Of a stretch of DNA of 64,000 bases, positions 17,293-26,934 are shown piece after piece. The stretch spans positions 124,001-188,000 of the forward strand of contig NZ_JALKBF010000001.1 of assembly GCF_023016085.1 (NCBI RefSeq). The letters run 5' to 3'. The notes beneath the pieces were generated by a model. It worked only from the letters and a program-made list of their open reading frames with translations, made no database searches and was not told the DNA's origin. A program made the translations under genes and the position numbers. Source of the DNA: Aliiroseovarius sp. F47248L. GTDB taxonomy: Bacteria > Pseudomonadota > Alphaproteobacteria > Rhodobacterales > Rhodobacteraceae. Each line of letters begins with the position of its first letter. Within the stretch, counting starts at the first letter, position 1.

Positions 17293-19644
17293 TTATTCGC
17301 CGTAAGGCACCCAGATCGTTTTGACTTCTGTCGCATGGGTCAGAAACTCGCGACCTTCGCCAGCTGCCCCGAACCAGTCCCGCGCTTTCGCATTGTTGAC
17401 CCAGCTGCGTTTCAGGTTCCCCGCGCTTTCTCCTTCGACGATGGCCGAGATGTCTGCGCCCGATTGCGCCCAAACAGCGTCCACACCAAGGTGGCCCGCC
17501 AAGGGCGACGCCAGTTCTGCGTGGCTTCCGGTAACGATGTTCACGACGCCCGCCGGCACGTCAGATGTGTCGAGCACCTGATAGAAGTCGGTAGCCGCCA
17601 ATGGGAACGGCTCGCTTGCCGCCAGCACCACGCGGTTGCCCATCGCGATGGCCGGGGCCATCAAGGACACGAACCCCAGAAGGGGAGCATCGTCCGGGCA
17701 GAAGCCGCCAATCACGCCGACAGGCTCGTTCATCGCCAGCGCTACGCCGCGCATTGGGACGGGCTTAGCAGCACCATCATATTTGTCGGCCCAAGCGGCA
17801 TAGGTGAATAGGCGACTGACGGCAGCGCCGACCTCTTTCGCACCATTCCGTCCGCTCATCATGGCGTCGATCCGCGCGGCGAATTCCTCCGCGCGGGCCG
17901 AGAGGTTTTCACCGATGTAGTAGAGGATCTGTGCGCGCAAGTGGCCCGTTGTCTTTGACCAGCTCGTCGCCGCATGGGCGGCTTCGAAGGCGTTGCGGAT
18001 GTCCTTGCGATTGGCAACGCCTACATGACCCAGAAGGTCGCCCTGTTTGGACCAGACCGCTTTGCTATAGCCGCCATCAGGCCGCGCCTGTTTGCCGCCG
18101 ATATAGAATTTCGCAGTGCGGTCGAGCGCGTCGACCTTGGCCTCTTTCGGGGCGGGGAAGGCGGCGATAGGTTTGAGAGACAGCGTTTTGCCGCGAGGCT
18201 TGGTATAGGCTTGCAAGCCTTCCCAACCGCCTTCGCGACCAAACCCGCTTTCGCGCACACCGCCAAAGCCTGCGGCAGCGTCAAACATGTTGGTGCCGTT
18301 CACCCAGACCACGCCCGCGGCCAGTTTGGGCGCGATGTCCAGCGTCAGGTTCACATTCTCGCTCCACACCGTGGCGGCCAGCCCGTAACGGGTGTTGTTG
18401 GCGATCTCGACCGCCTCGGCTGGGGTGCGGAAGGTGGTGGCGACCAGTACCGGGCCGAAGATTTCTTCCTGCATCAGCATGGACGCCGACGACAGGCCGG
18501 TGATCAGGGTGGGCGGATAGAAACAACCCGCCGTGGGGATCGGGCAGGGGGCTTGGTAAAGTACGCCGTCGCCTGCGCCCGCCTCGACCAGCTTCGTGAT
18601 TTGCGCGTGCTGAACAGGGTCCACCACGGCGCCCACGTCAATGGATTTGTCCAGCGGATCGCCCATGCGCAACTTGTCCATCCGGGCTTTCAGCTTGGTA
18701 TAGAAACGGTCGGCGATGCCTTCCTGCACGATCAGGCGCGAGCCTGCACAGCAGACCTGACCCTGATTGAACCAGATTGCGTCCACCAGACCTTCGACCG
18801 CTGAATCCAGATCGGCGTCGTCAAATACGATATAAGGGGACTTGCCCCCAAGTTCCAATGTCAGAGACTTGCCCGACCCCGCCGTTTCACGACGGATCAC
18901 GCGGCCAACCTCGGTCGAGCCGGTGAAGGCGATCTTGTCGACCTCTTCATGAGTCACAATGGCCTCACCTACTCGCCCGTCGCCGGTCACGATGTTGACG
19001 ACGCCCTTGGGCAAGCCTGCTTCGTCGCAGATTTGTGCGAACAGAAGCGCGGTCAGAGATGTGTATTCGGCGGGTTTCAGGACTACCGTGTTCCCCATCG
19101 CAATCGCGGGCGCGATTTTCCATGACAACATCAGAAGTGGGAAATTCCAGGGGATGATCTGACCGCAGACGCCCAATGCCTCGCGGTCGGGAAGCTCGGC
19201 GTCCTGCAACTGCGCCATACCTGCGTGGTAATAGAAATGCCGCGCGACCAGCGGAATGTCGATGTCGCGGCTTTCGCGGATAGGCTTGCCGTTGTCGAGG
19301 GTTTCCAGAACCGCGAACAGCCGCGAGTGCTTTTGCACCAGTCGCGCGAGCGCATAGAGGTATTTCGCGCGTTCGTGCCCGGACAATGCCGCCCATTTAC
19401 GCTGCGCTTTTCGCGCTGCGGTCACGGCGGCGTCCACATCGTCGGGTGAGGCCTGCGTAACCTGAGCCAATACCTCACCCGTAGCTGGGTTCTTGCTGTC
19501 AAACGTGTCGCCGACAGCGGTCATCCTGCCGCCGATATAAAGACCGAATTGGCCGTCGTGTTCGGCAATCCACGCCAACGCCTCTTTCGCGCTTTCCGGG
19601 GCGAGGCCATAATCCATAGTGTCGAAGATCTCTTTTACGGTCAT
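17293..19644 (-). CDS. ALDH16-type aldehyde dehydrogenase with two ALDH domains
   Basis: The 783-residue protein carries a complete N-terminal NAD(P)-dependent aldehyde dehydrogenase domain with the general-base Glu in 'ELGGKSP' and the nucleophilic Cys in 'NQGQVCCAGS' (C298 or C299). A second, shorter ALDH-like domain (from about residue 500) contains 'VGVIGGFCPDDAPLLG' and 'MAPAIAMGNRVVLAASE' but lacks the Cys motif. Two-domain architecture with a degenerate second domain is the hallmark of ALDH16. It starts 10 nt after deoC on the same strand, so it plausibly oxidises the acetaldehyde or a related aldehyde released by deoxyribose-phosphate aldolase. The exact substrate is inferred. Confidence 0.92.
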   Translation of the reverse strand: MTVKEIFDTMDYGLAPESAKEALAWIAEHDGQFGLYIGGRMTAVGDTFDSKNPATGEVLAQVTQASPDDVDAAVTAARKAQRKWAALSGHERAKYLYALARLVQKHSRLFAVLETLDNGKPIRESRDIDIPLVARHFYYHAGMAQLQDAELPDREALGVCGQIIPWNFPLLMLSWKIAPAIAMGNTVVLKPAEYTSLTALLFAQICDEAGLPKGVVNIVTGDGRVGEAIVTHEEVDKIAFTGSTEVGRVIRRETAGSGKSLTLELGGKSPYIVFDDADLDSAVEGLVDAIWFNQGQVCCAGSRLIVQEGIADRFYTKLKARMDKLRMGDPLDKSIDVGAVVDPVQHAQITKLVEAGAGDGVLYQAPCPIPTAGCFYPPTLITGLSSASMLMQEEIFGPVLVATTFRTPAEAVEIANNTRYGLAATVWSENVNLTLDIAPKLAAGVVWVNGTNMFDAAAGFGGVRESGFGREGGWEGLQAYTKPRGKTLSLKPIAAFPAPKEAKVDALDRTAKFYIGGKQARPDGGYSKAVWSKQGDLLGHVGVANRKDIRNAFEAAHAATSWSKTTGHLRAQILYYIGENLSARAEEFAARIDAMMSGRNGAKEVGAAVSRLFTYAAWADKYDGAAKPVPMRGVALAMNEPVGVIGGFCPDDAPLLGFVSLMAPAIAMGNRVVLAASEPFPLAATDFYQVLDTSDVPAGVVNIVTGSHAELASPLAGHLGVDAVWAQSGADISAIVEGESAGNLKRSWVNNAKARDWFGAAGEGREFLTHATEVKTIWVPYGE

Positions 19645-19654
19645 GTCTAAGTCC

Positions 19655-20674
19655 TCAGCCCATTGGGTGGCGGTAGGTGGCCGAGTAATGTCCGGTCACG
19701 TGATGTTCCAACTGGCGCTCGATATCACCCAGAAGCGAGCTGGCACCGAAGCGGAACAGGTCAGGGGTCAGCCAGTCGTCGCCCAGTTCTTCCTTGATCA
19801 GGGCCAGATAGGTGATCGCATCCTTGGCCTTGGAAATACCGCCGGCGGGTTTGTAGCCGACACGGTATCCCGTTGCCTCGTAGTAGTCGCGAATTGCCCG
19901 TATCATGACGAGGCTAACGGGCAGGGTGGCGTTCACGCTTTCCTTGCCGGTCGAGGTCTTGATGAAATCGGCCCCAGCCATCATGCAGACCAGCGAAGCA
20001 CGGGCGACGTTACGCAAGCTGCCCAGTTCACCGGTCGCAAGGATGGCTTTCACATGCGCCTCGCCGCACGCTTCACGGAAATCTCGCATCTCGTCATACA
20101 GCGCTTGCCAGTTGCCGGTTAGAACGTGATGGCGCGAGATAACGATGTCGATTTCTGAGGCGCCAGCGCGCACGCTTTCGCGGATTTCTTCGACCCGCAG
20201 GTGATAAGGGCTAAGACCTGCAGGGAATCCGGTCGAAACAGCGGCGATGGGCAGTGTGACGCCCAAATGTTTCAGTGTATCCGCCGCAGTCGGGATCATG
20301 TCGTGATAGACACAAACCGCCCCGGTTGTGATGTCGTCAACGCCGAGTGCATCCATGATTTCCGGGCGCACCGGGTGGGCGGCCTTGGCGCACAGTCGGT
20401 GCACGCGCCCCGGCGTGTCGTCGCCTGAAAGAGTCGTCAGGTCGATCATCGTTATGGCCTTCAACAGCCACGCTGCCTGATGTTCTTTCTTCACACTCCG
20501 TCGCCCAGGAAGGGACGCACAACGGCGTTCGATCGCGGATGTGTTGGCCTGCACGGCGCGCACCCAGTTCATGTCCAGGTCCATGCCCGGATTGCGGGAA
20601 TGGGTCACTTGAGGCAACTGCGCCGTGTCCCGATCCCTTTGCGAGGTGCGGGCTGATGTCTGTTCGCTTTGCAC
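19655..20674 (-). CDS. deoC: Deoxyribose-phosphate aldolase
   Basis: DeoC cleaves 2-deoxyribose-5-phosphate to glyceraldehyde-3-phosphate and acetaldehyde. The 339-residue product has the class I aldolase motif 'DFIKTSTGK', with the Schiff-base Lys at residue 239, and 'GYKPAGG', with the second active-site Lys. An extra 100 or so N-terminal residues make this the long form of the family. The frame extends to 20743, but the GTG at 20674, preceded by GAGGG at good spacing, is preferred. It is cotranscribed with ALDH16. A 14-bp inverted repeat 106 nt upstream may be its operator. Confidence 0.93.
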   Translation of the reverse strand: MQSEQTSARTSQRDRDTAQLPQVTHSRNPGMDLDMNWVRAVQANTSAIERRCASLPGRRSVKKEHQAAWLLKAITMIDLTTLSGDDTPGRVHRLCAKAAHPVRPEIMDALGVDDITTGAVCVYHDMIPTAADTLKHLGVTLPIAAVSTGFPAGLSPYHLRVEEIRESVRAGASEIDIVISRHHVLTGNWQALYDEMRDFREACGEAHVKAILATGELGSLRNVARASLVCMMAGADFIKTSTGKESVNATLPVSLVMIRAIRDYYEATGYRVGYKPAGGISKAKDAITYLALIKEELGDDWLTPDLFRFGASSLLGDIERQLEHHVTGHYSATYRHPMG

Positions 20675-21009
20675 GGATTTCCCTCGGATTTGTCCAGTGG
20701 GTTGTGGTTGTCCAAGGTTCGCACGCGTATTCGGAATTGGCAATATTGCTGTAGCGGAAGGCGGGCCTTGTCAGATTCGCCGCCATTATGACGAAATCCG
20801 CCGTCATAATGGCGGATGCGACGGGCAGGGCTCGTCGATTTGACCTCTCGACATGTTGAAAAACGACAGTGTTGCAAGGAGTTGTTTCTCCTGACAAGTT
20901 GCGCATAGGATGCTTCATCGGTGATTGCCGGAGAGCTGAGTCTCTCGCGGAACGATTGAGTTCCGTTCGAAAGCATCATCCCACAAAAAACTGACTAGGG
21001 AGAACCTTC
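20675..21009. promoter_or_regulatory. Divergent intergenic region between deoC and oppA
   Basis: These 335 bases hold no convincing gene. They contain three dyads: CCGCCATTATGACG/CGTCATAATGGCGG (20780-20815), AGGAG/CTCCT (20877-20892), and CGGAAC/GTTCCG (20948-20965). Promoters for both deoC (-) and oppA (+) must lie here, but no strong -35/-10 pair was identified. AGGGAGA just before 21010 is the oppA ribosome site. Confidence 0.6.
20780..20815. promoter_or_regulatory. Perfect 14-bp inverted repeat, probable operator
   Basis: CCGCCATTATGACG (20780-20793) and CGTCATAATGGCGG (20802-20815) are exact inverted copies with an 8-bp spacer. No T-run follows on either strand, so a terminator is unlikely. 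The position, 106 bp from the deoC start and 194 bp from the oppA start, favours a repressor or activator site. The regulator is not in the window. Confidence 0.55.
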
Positions 21010-22632
21010 ATGAACATTTCAATCAAAGCGGCCCTTCTGTGCTCGGCTTTTGCGATTGCAAGCCCGGCGCTTGCTGCGGGCACCCACCCCGACACGGGTG
21101 AAGCACTGGCAGATAGCCAAACCTATACCTATCGGATGCTCGACGATGTGAAGTCGTTCGACCCGCAAATCAACACGGACGTCGAAGGCTCGCACATTCT
21201 GCGCGACCTGTTCGAAGGCCTTGTGAACTCGGATCCTCAGGGCAACTCGGTTCCTGGCGCTGCGGAAAGCTGGGAAGTGTCCGAGGACGGCCTGACCTAT
21301 ACATTCAAGCTGCGTGACGCAAAGTGGTCAAACGGTGACCCCGTTACCGCCGGTGACTTTGTTTACGCGTGGCGCCGTCTGGCCGATCCGGCCACCGCAT
21401 CGGAATACGCCTGGTACATGGAGCTGATGGGTGTCGAGAATGCCACCAAGATCGTTGCAGGCGAGATGGCCCCCGACACGTTGGGTGCCACCGCAATTGA
21501 CGACAAGACGCTCGAGGTCAAGATCGATGCGCCGCGCCCCTATTTCCCCGGCATGCTGACTCACGCATCGACGTTTCCTGTGAACCAGAAAGTGATCGAA
21601 GCGCATGGCAACGATTGGACCAAACCCGGCAATCTTGTTGGGAACGGTGCTTATGTCCTGACCGACTATGTTCCTGGCGTCAAAGTGACGCGTGAGCGCA
21701 ACGACATGTACTGGAACAACGACAAGACCATTCTTGAGACCGTCGTTGCACTGGTCATCAACGATGAAAATATCGCGCTGACCCGTTACGATGCAGGCGA
21801 AGTGGATAAGACCGAAGTTCCTGCAGGTCAGTATCCAGCTTTGAAGGAAAAGCTGCCGGACGAGACCTATTCGACGCCGCGTTCGTGCTCGTACATCTAC
21901 ATGTTCAACTTGCGTGAAAATGGTCCAGAGGCACTGAAGGATGTTCGCGTTCGTAAGGCCCTGTCATATGCGTTGAACCGTGACGTGATTGTCGACAGCA
22001 TCCTGAAAGGCGGCCAGTATCCGTCGTACAACTGGACCCACCAGAAAACCGCCGGCTTCGAAATGCCGAACATCGAATACGCCAACTGGACCCAGGAAGA
22101 GCGTATGGCAAAAGCCAAAGAACTTCTGGAAGAAGCAGGTTATGGCCCCGGCGGCAAGCCGCTGGAACTGACGCTGAACTACAACACGTCGGAAGCACAC
22201 AAAAAGATCGCGATTGCCGCGTCGCAGATGTGGAAGCAAGCCCTTGGTGCCAACATCACTCTGGCAAACTTCGAGTGGAAAGTGCACCTGGACAAGCTGC
22301 GCAACGGTGACTTCGGCATGGCGCGGTATGCCTGGTGTGGCGACTACAACGAGCCGTCGACCTATACCGACCTGTTCACCACGACTTCAGGGCACAACAA
22401 CGGCAAGTACACCAACCCGAAATATGACGAGCTGGCGAAAGCTGCGAAAACCTCTGAAAACCCTGCTGAAGAATACAAGCAGATGGAGCAATTGCTGGCC
22501 GACGACATGCCGATCGTTCCGGTGTACCAGTACACCAACGTGATCATGGTCAAGCCGGACCTGAAGGGGTATCCGTTCGAGGACCTTATGAACAACATCT
22601 ATTCCCGCCGGATGTACAAAGTGGCTGAATAA
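21010..22632 (+). CDS. oppA: Oligopeptide ABC transporter, periplasmic binding protein
   Basis: The 540-residue protein has a clear signal peptide (MNISIKAALLCSAFAIASPALA) and the solute-binding family 5 body in its OppA/MppA form. Landmarks are 'VKSFDPQINTDVEGSHILRDLFEGLV', 'GLTYTFKLRDAKWSNGDPVTAGDFVYAWRR', and 'VRKALSYALNRDVI'. It binds extracytoplasmic oligopeptides for the importer encoded directly downstream. It is the first gene of an oppABCDF operon, with a 71-nt gap before oppB that is typical of a highly expressed binding protein. The exact peptide range is not readable. Confidence 0.93.
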   Translation: MNISIKAALLCSAFAIASPALAAGTHPDTGEALADSQTYTYRMLDDVKSFDPQINTDVEGSHILRDLFEGLVNSDPQGNSVPGAAESWEVSEDGLTYTFKLRDAKWSNGDPVTAGDFVYAWRRLADPATASEYAWYMELMGVENATKIVAGEMAPDTLGATAIDDKTLEVKIDAPRPYFPGMLTHASTFPVNQKVIEAHGNDWTKPGNLVGNGAYVLTDYVPGVKVTRERNDMYWNNDKTILETVVALVINDENIALTRYDAGEVDKTEVPAGQYPALKEKLPDETYSTPRSCSYIYMFNLRENGPEALKDVRVRKALSYALNRDVIVDSILKGGQYPSYNWTHQKTAGFEMPNIEYANWTQEERMAKAKELLEEAGYGPGGKPLELTLNYNTSEAHKKIAIAASQMWKQALGANITLANFEWKVHLDKLRNGDFGMARYAWCGDYNEPSTYTDLFTTTSGHNNGKYTNPKYDELAKAAKTSENPAEEYKQMEQLLADDMPIVPVYQYTNVIMVKPDLKGYPFEDLMNNIYSRRMYKVAE

Positions 22633-22703
22633 GCCCAGAATGTTCTAATCAAATGGGGCGCGTCCGGGAAATCGGGCCGCCCACCTAAAAGCGGGGCTTC
22701 CAA

Positions 22704-23645
22704 ATGCTGGGTTTTGTTCTTCGTCGCATCGCGATGGCCGTTCCTGTCATCCTGATCCTGATTATCTTCTCGTTCGTTCTGATGCGTGCTGCGCCAGGTG
22801 GGCCGTTCACGAAAGAACGTGCATTGCCACCGGTTGTGTTGGAAAACATCAACGCCAAATACGGGCTTGATGATCCCTTTCTCGTTCAGATCGGTACATA
22901 TCTGAAAAATATTCTGTTCCATTTCGATTTCGGTCCCAGCTTTGTCTATCAAGACAGAACTGTGAACCAGATCATCGCGGACGGATTCCCGGTTACGCTG
23001 ACCTACGGGTTCTGGACCTTCGTTTTCGCCGTTCTAGTCGGGGGTGCGCTGGGCATCGTCGCGGCCTTAAAGCAGAACACGTGGATTGACTATCTGGCGG
23101 TCGGGTTCTCAATCGGGGCGCAGGCTTTGCCCAACTTCATTATGGCACCCATTCTTGTTCTGGTTTTCACCTTGTGGCTAGGTTGGCTGCCAGGTGGCGG
23201 CTGGTGGGGAGGTCCGGGTGATCCGAATTCCTATACCTCCTATCTCGTCATGCCCGTCATCGCTCTGGCGACGTCCTATCTAGCGTCGATTGCGCGACTT
23301 ACGCGTTCATCAATGCTGGAGGTGATGAACTCAAATTTCATCCGAACAGCGCGGGCTAAGGGTCTGCCGGATCGAACAATCATCTTGCGTCACACGCTGA
23401 AGCCGGCGCTGATCCCTGTGATCTCGTATCTCGGACCGGCCTTTGTTGGCATGATCACCGGGTCGGTGGTGGTTGACATGTTCCTGTCGACAGGCGGCAT
23501 CGGGAAAGATTTTGTGCAGGCTGCATTAAACCGCGATTACTCGGTGATCATGGGTATCACGATCCTTGTCGGCATGCTGACGATCCTGTTCAACTTGGTT
23601 GTGGACGTGCTTTATGCATGGATCGACCCACGGATCCGGTACTAG
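22704..23645 (+). CDS. oppB: Oligopeptide ABC transporter permease OppB
   Basis: The 313-residue inner-membrane permease has the BPD_transp_1 fold with about six helices. The N-terminal 'LRRIAMAVPVILILIIFSFVLMRAAPGGPF' is typical of OppB/DppB, and the cytoplasmic coupling EAA loop is seen around 'SMLEVMNSNFIRTARAKGLPDR'. It forms the transmembrane channel with OppC. The next gene starts 12 nt later. Confidence 0.94.
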   Translation: MLGFVLRRIAMAVPVILILIIFSFVLMRAAPGGPFTKERALPPVVLENINAKYGLDDPFLVQIGTYLKNILFHFDFGPSFVYQDRTVNQIIADGFPVTLTYGFWTFVFAVLVGGALGIVAALKQNTWIDYLAVGFSIGAQALPNFIMAPILVLVFTLWLGWLPGGGWWGGPGDPNSYTSYLVMPVIALATSYLASIARLTRSSMLEVMNSNFIRTARAKGLPDRTIILRHTLKPALIPVISYLGPAFVGMITGSVVVDMFLSTGGIGKDFVQAALNRDYSVIMGITILVGMLTILFNLVVDVLYAWIDPRIRY

Positions 23646-23657
23646 GGGGGCGTACGC

Positions 23658-24575
23658 ATGACACATATAACAAACGTAGAAACCGCCGTGGAATCGACCG
23701 AAGTGATCAAAGGCCGTTCTTTGTGGCAAGATGCGCGGGCACGGTTCTTTCGCAATAAAGCAGCGGTCGTTTCGATGATCATTCTGATCCTTGTTTCGCT
23801 GTTTGCTCTGTTTGGCGGGATGCTGACCCCCTGGTCAAATGAAGAGATTGACTGGAACCTGATGGGCGATGTGCGCACTCTTGGCGGGCCATCCTTTGAG
23901 ACGAAACACTATTTCGGGCTGGATCCACTGGGGCGCGATCTATTTGCGCGCGTCGTGCAGGGCACGCAGATTTCGTTGATGATCGGCATAGTTGGTGCGC
24001 TGATCTCGGTCGTCGTGGGCACGCTTTACGGCGCAACGGCGGGCTTTATTGGCGGGCGGCTGGACAACATCATGATGCGGATCGTCGATATCCTGATGGC
24101 GATCCCCTATATGTTCGTTCTGATCCTGCTTCTGGTGGTATTCGGGCGGTCGATCTTTATGCTGTTCGTCGGCATCGGGTTGATTTCATGGCTGGACATG
24201 GCGCGGATCGCGCGGGGACAAACCCTGTCGATCAAGAACAAGGAATTTGTCGAGGCAGCGATCGCCACGGGTGTTTCGACCCCCAAGATCATCATCCGCC
24301 ACATCGTTCCGAACCTGCTGGGCGTGGTCATTGTTTATGCGACGCTTCTGGTGCCGTCGATGATCATGTTCGAAAGCTTCATCTCGTTCCTTGGGCTGGG
24401 CGTTCAAGAGCCGCTGACCAGTTGGGGTGCGTTGATCAATGAAGGCGCTGGGCAGATGCGCTATGGCACCTTGTGGATGCTGGGATTCCCGCTGTTCTTC
24501 TTCCTGATCTCACTGTTTGCGTTCTTTTTCTTTGGTGACGGCCTGCGCGATGCGCTGGACCCGAAAGACAGGTAG
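23658..24575 (+). CDS. oppC: Oligopeptide ABC transporter permease OppC
   Basis: The 305-residue partner permease has an N-terminal cytoplasmic segment with 'SLWQDARARFFRNKAAVVSM' (OppC_N type), then six helices and the EAA loop 'KNKEFVEAAIATGVSTPKIIIRHI'. 'FGLDPLGRDLFARVVQGTQISL' is a strong DppC/OppC signature. It forms the channel with OppB. The gene lies 12 nt from both neighbours in the operon. Confidence 0.94.
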   Translation: MTHITNVETAVESTEVIKGRSLWQDARARFFRNKAAVVSMIILILVSLFALFGGMLTPWSNEEIDWNLMGDVRTLGGPSFETKHYFGLDPLGRDLFARVVQGTQISLMIGIVGALISVVVGTLYGATAGFIGGRLDNIMMRIVDILMAIPYMFVLILLLVVFGRSIFMLFVGIGLISWLDMARIARGQTLSIKNKEFVEAAIATGVSTPKIIIRHIVPNLLGVVIVYATLLVPSMIMFESFISFLGLGVQEPLTSWGALINEGAGQMRYGTLWMLGFPLFFFLISLFAFFFFGDGLRDALDPKDR

Positions 24576-24587
24576 GGGTTTAGCGAT

Positions 24588-25562
24588 ATGGCACTTCTTG
24601 AAGTTCGTGAGCTTAGCGTTCATTTCGATACCCCAGACGGTACTGTCACTGCCGTGGATCGGATCAGTTTCGACTTGACGGCAGGCGAAACGCTTGGCGT
24701 GGTCGGAGAAAGTGGGTCGGGCAAAAGCCAGACGGTCTTTGCGATCATGGGTTTGTTGGCCCGCAACGGCAAGGCGACCGGATCGGTCAAGCTGGCAGGG
24801 GAAGAGATATTGAACATCTCGACCAACAAGCTGAACAAGATCCGGGCCGAGAAGATCGCGATGATCTTTCAGGACCCAATGACCTGCCTGAACCCGTTCA
24901 TGCGGGTGTCTGATCAGATGGCCGAGGTGTTGACTCATCACAAAGGCATCTCGCGGTCCGAGGCGGTGCGCCAATCGGTCGAGTTACTCGACGCCGTTCG
25001 CATTCCTGAAGCGAAAAAACGCATCAACATGTATCCGCACGAGTTTTCGGGTGGGATGCGGCAGCGGGTGATGATCGCGATGTCGCTTCTGTGCAAGCCC
25101 GATATCCTGATCGCTGACGAACCGACCACGGCGTTGGACGTGACCGTGCAAGCGCAGATCATGAAGCTGCTAGAGGACTTGCAGGCTGAGTTTGGCATGT
25201 CGATCATCCTGATCACCCACGACCTTGGTGTCGTGGCCGGGTCGTGCAAGGAAACGCTTGTCATGTATGGCGGACAGCAGATGGAATATGGCACCACCGA
25301 GGGGCTGTTTGAAATGCCCACCCATCCTTACACGATGGGCCTTTTAAAAGCCGTGCCGCGTCTGGATGTCGAAAGCGAGCGTCTGGCGACCATTCCGGGC
25401 AGTCCGCCCAATATGATGAACATGCCGATCGGTTGCCCGTTCTCGCCGCGTTGTGAATTTGCAATCGAGGACTGCGCCACTGTCCGTCCAACGCTGAATG
25501 GCGTTGCGGGCCGCAAAGTGCGCCGCCGTGCCTGTATCCGGCCCTTGGAGGAGCTTGTATGA
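24588..25562 (+). CDS. oppD: Oligopeptide ABC transporter ATPase OppD
   Basis: The 324-residue ATPase has Walker A 'GESGSGKSQ' (about residues 40-48), the ABC signature around '[16 protein letters not shown]', Walker B '[14 protein letters not shown]' and the C-terminal oligopeptide-transporter extension with four cysteines ('[14 protein letters not shown]'), which in this family can hold an iron-sulfur cluster. It powers the importer together with OppF. Its stop overlaps the oppF start by 4 nt (ATGA). Confidence 0.95.
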   Translation: MALLEVRELSVHFDTPDGTVTAVDRISFDLTAGETLGVVGESGSGKSQTVFAIMGLLARNGKATGSVKLAGEEILNISTNKLNKIRAEKIAMIFQDPMTCLNPFMRVSDQMAEVLTHHKGISRSEAVRQSVELLDAVRIPEAKKRINMYPHEFSGGMRQRVMIAMSLLCKPDILIADEPTTALDVTVQAQIMKLLEDLQAEFGMSIILITHDLGVVAGSCKETLVMYGGQQMEYGTTEGLFEMPTHPYTMGLLKAVPRLDVESERLATIPGSPPNMMNMPIGCPFSPRCEFAIEDCATVRPTLNGVAGRKVRRRACIRPLEELV

Positions 25563-26545
25563 ACGCCCAATCCCCTCTGCTATCCGTCCGTGACCTAAAG
25601 GTCTGGTTCGACATCAAAGCCAAAGGCGCAATGCCATGGACTGCACCCGATAAACTGAAAGCCGTTGATGGGGTCGATTTTGACCTGATGTCCGGTGAAA
25701 CGCTTGGGATCGTCGGCGAAAGTGGTTGTGGCAAGTCCACTCTGGCCCGTGCGATCATGCGAATGGTTCCCGCCGAGGCTGGCACCGTTCTGTGGCTGGG
25801 TGACGATCTTTTGTCGCTCAGTAAACAGGGAATGCGTCAGCATCGCAAAGAAATGCAGATGATATTTCAGGATCCTCTGGCGTCCCTGAACCCGCGCATG
25901 ACAATTGGTCAAATCGTGGCCGAACCGCTCAAGACCCATTATCCTGACGTGTCAAAGTCAGAGGTAAAGACCCGCGTGCGCGAAGTGTTGGATCGCGTGG
26001 GGATTCTGCCCAACATGATCAACCGCTATCCACACGAATTCTCGGGCGGGCAGTGTCAGCGGATCGGAATTGCGCGCGCACTGATCCTCAAACCACAGTT
26101 GATCATTTGTGACGAACCTGTGTCGGCGCTGGATGTGTCCATTCAGGCTCAGGTGATCAACCTGCTGATGGAAATTCAGGAGGAGATGGGGTTGAGCCTG
26201 ATCTTCATCGCGCATGATTTGTCGGTTGTGAAGCACATCTCGACCCGAGTGATGGTGCTTTATCTCGGCAATGTAGTCGAAATCAGCGAGGCTGAGCAGC
26301 TGTATCGCGCGCCCGGCCATCCCTATACGCAGGCGCTGATATCTGCAGTTCCGATCCCCGATCCGAAAGCCAATGCCGAAAAAGAAGTGATGCTTTTGGA
26401 TGCGGACCTGCCATCGCCTTTGAACCCACCGTCAGGCTGTGTGTTTCGCACAAGATGCCCCCTAGCCAAACCCGTCTGCGCAGAAACAAAACCACCGCTG
26501 ACGGATCGTGGGAACGGACAGCAAGTGGCCTGCCACGTTATCTGA
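25559..26545 (+). CDS. oppF: Oligopeptide ABC transporter ATPase OppF
   Basis: The 328-residue second ATPase has Walker A '[14 protein letters not shown]', signature '[16 protein letters not shown]', Walker B '[14 protein letters not shown]' and a C-terminal Cys-containing extension ('[14 protein letters not shown]'). It works as a heterodimer with OppD. This is the last gene of the opp operon. A rho-independent terminator follows at 26570. Confidence 0.95.
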   Translation: MNAQSPLLSVRDLKVWFDIKAKGAMPWTAPDKLKAVDGVDFDLMSGETLGIVGESGCGKSTLARAIMRMVPAEAGTVLWLGDDLLSLSKQGMRQHRKEMQMIFQDPLASLNPRMTIGQIVAEPLKTHYPDVSKSEVKTRVREVLDRVGILPNMINRYPHEFSGGQCQRIGIARALILKPQLIICDEPVSALDVSIQAQVINLLMEIQEEMGLSLIFIAHDLSVVKHISTRVMVLYLGNVVEISEAEQLYRAPGHPYTQALISAVPIPDPKANAEKEVMLLDADLPSPLNPPSGCVFRTRCPLAKPVCAETKPPLTDRGNGQQVACHVI

Positions 26546-26569
26546 CCGGGATCGATCCGGGCAAACAGA

Positions 26570-26602
26570 AACCTCGGCCAGTGCCGGGGTTTTCTATTTT
26601 TG
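26570..26602 (+). terminator. Terminator of the opp operon
   Basis: AACCTCGGC (26570-26578) pairs with GCCGGGGTT (26583-26591) with one T-G wobble, and is followed by TTCTATTTTT. It overlaps the 3' end of the convergent copper chaperone gene, so the chaperone mRNA ends inside or beyond it. Confidence 0.8.
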
Positions 26603-26785
26603 CACTGCGGGGAACCCGATTTCATCCAGCTTGGCGATGACTGTTTCGGACGCCAGACCGGTAACGTCGACCGTACGCGCCTCCATGTCGAAAGACAGTT
26701 GTTCGGCCCCTGCCTGGGTCAAGGCTTCGGTAACTGAAGCCTTACAATGCCCGCAACTCATATCCGGCATGTGAAATGTCGCCAT
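26594..26785 (-). CDS. copZ: Heavy-metal-associated copper chaperone (CopZ-like)
   Basis: The 63-residue protein is a single HMA domain with the metal-binding motif M-S-C-G-H-C at residues 9-14 and the expected beta-alpha-beta-beta-alpha-beta length. Such proteins bind Cu(I) in the cytoplasm and pass it to CopA. It is divergent from copA and its regulator, which supports a copper role. No CueR-type dyad is visible immediately upstream of it, so it may not share the copA promoter. Confidence 0.88.
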   Translation of the reverse strand: MATFHMPDMSCGHCKASVTEALTQAGAEQLSFDMEARTVDVTGLASETVIAKLDEIGFPAVQK

Positions 26786-26876
26786 GTGGAAACCCTTTTC
26801 GTAAACGGTGTTTCTTATCTCCTTACGCTCAACGGCGTGGCGGTCAAGCGAGTTGAGAATATTCTATCGCCATATC

Positions 26877-26907
26877 TTGACCTTCCAGTTACTGGAAGCC
26901 TTATGTA
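26877..26907 (+). promoter_or_regulatory. CueR/HmrR-type copA promoter with 19-bp spacer
   Basis: TTGACC (26877-26882) and TATGTA (26902-26907) are 19 bp apart, the elongated spacing of MerR-family-activated promoters. Centred in the spacer is the perfect dyad CTTCCAG-TTA-CTGGAAG (26882-26898), nearly the consensus CueR/HmrR operator. The copA ATG is 27 nt downstream. It is inferred to respond to Cu(I) through the cueR product encoded after copA. Confidence 0.88.
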
Positions 26908-26934
26908 AGATGCATCGTGATATCGGAGCATCTC

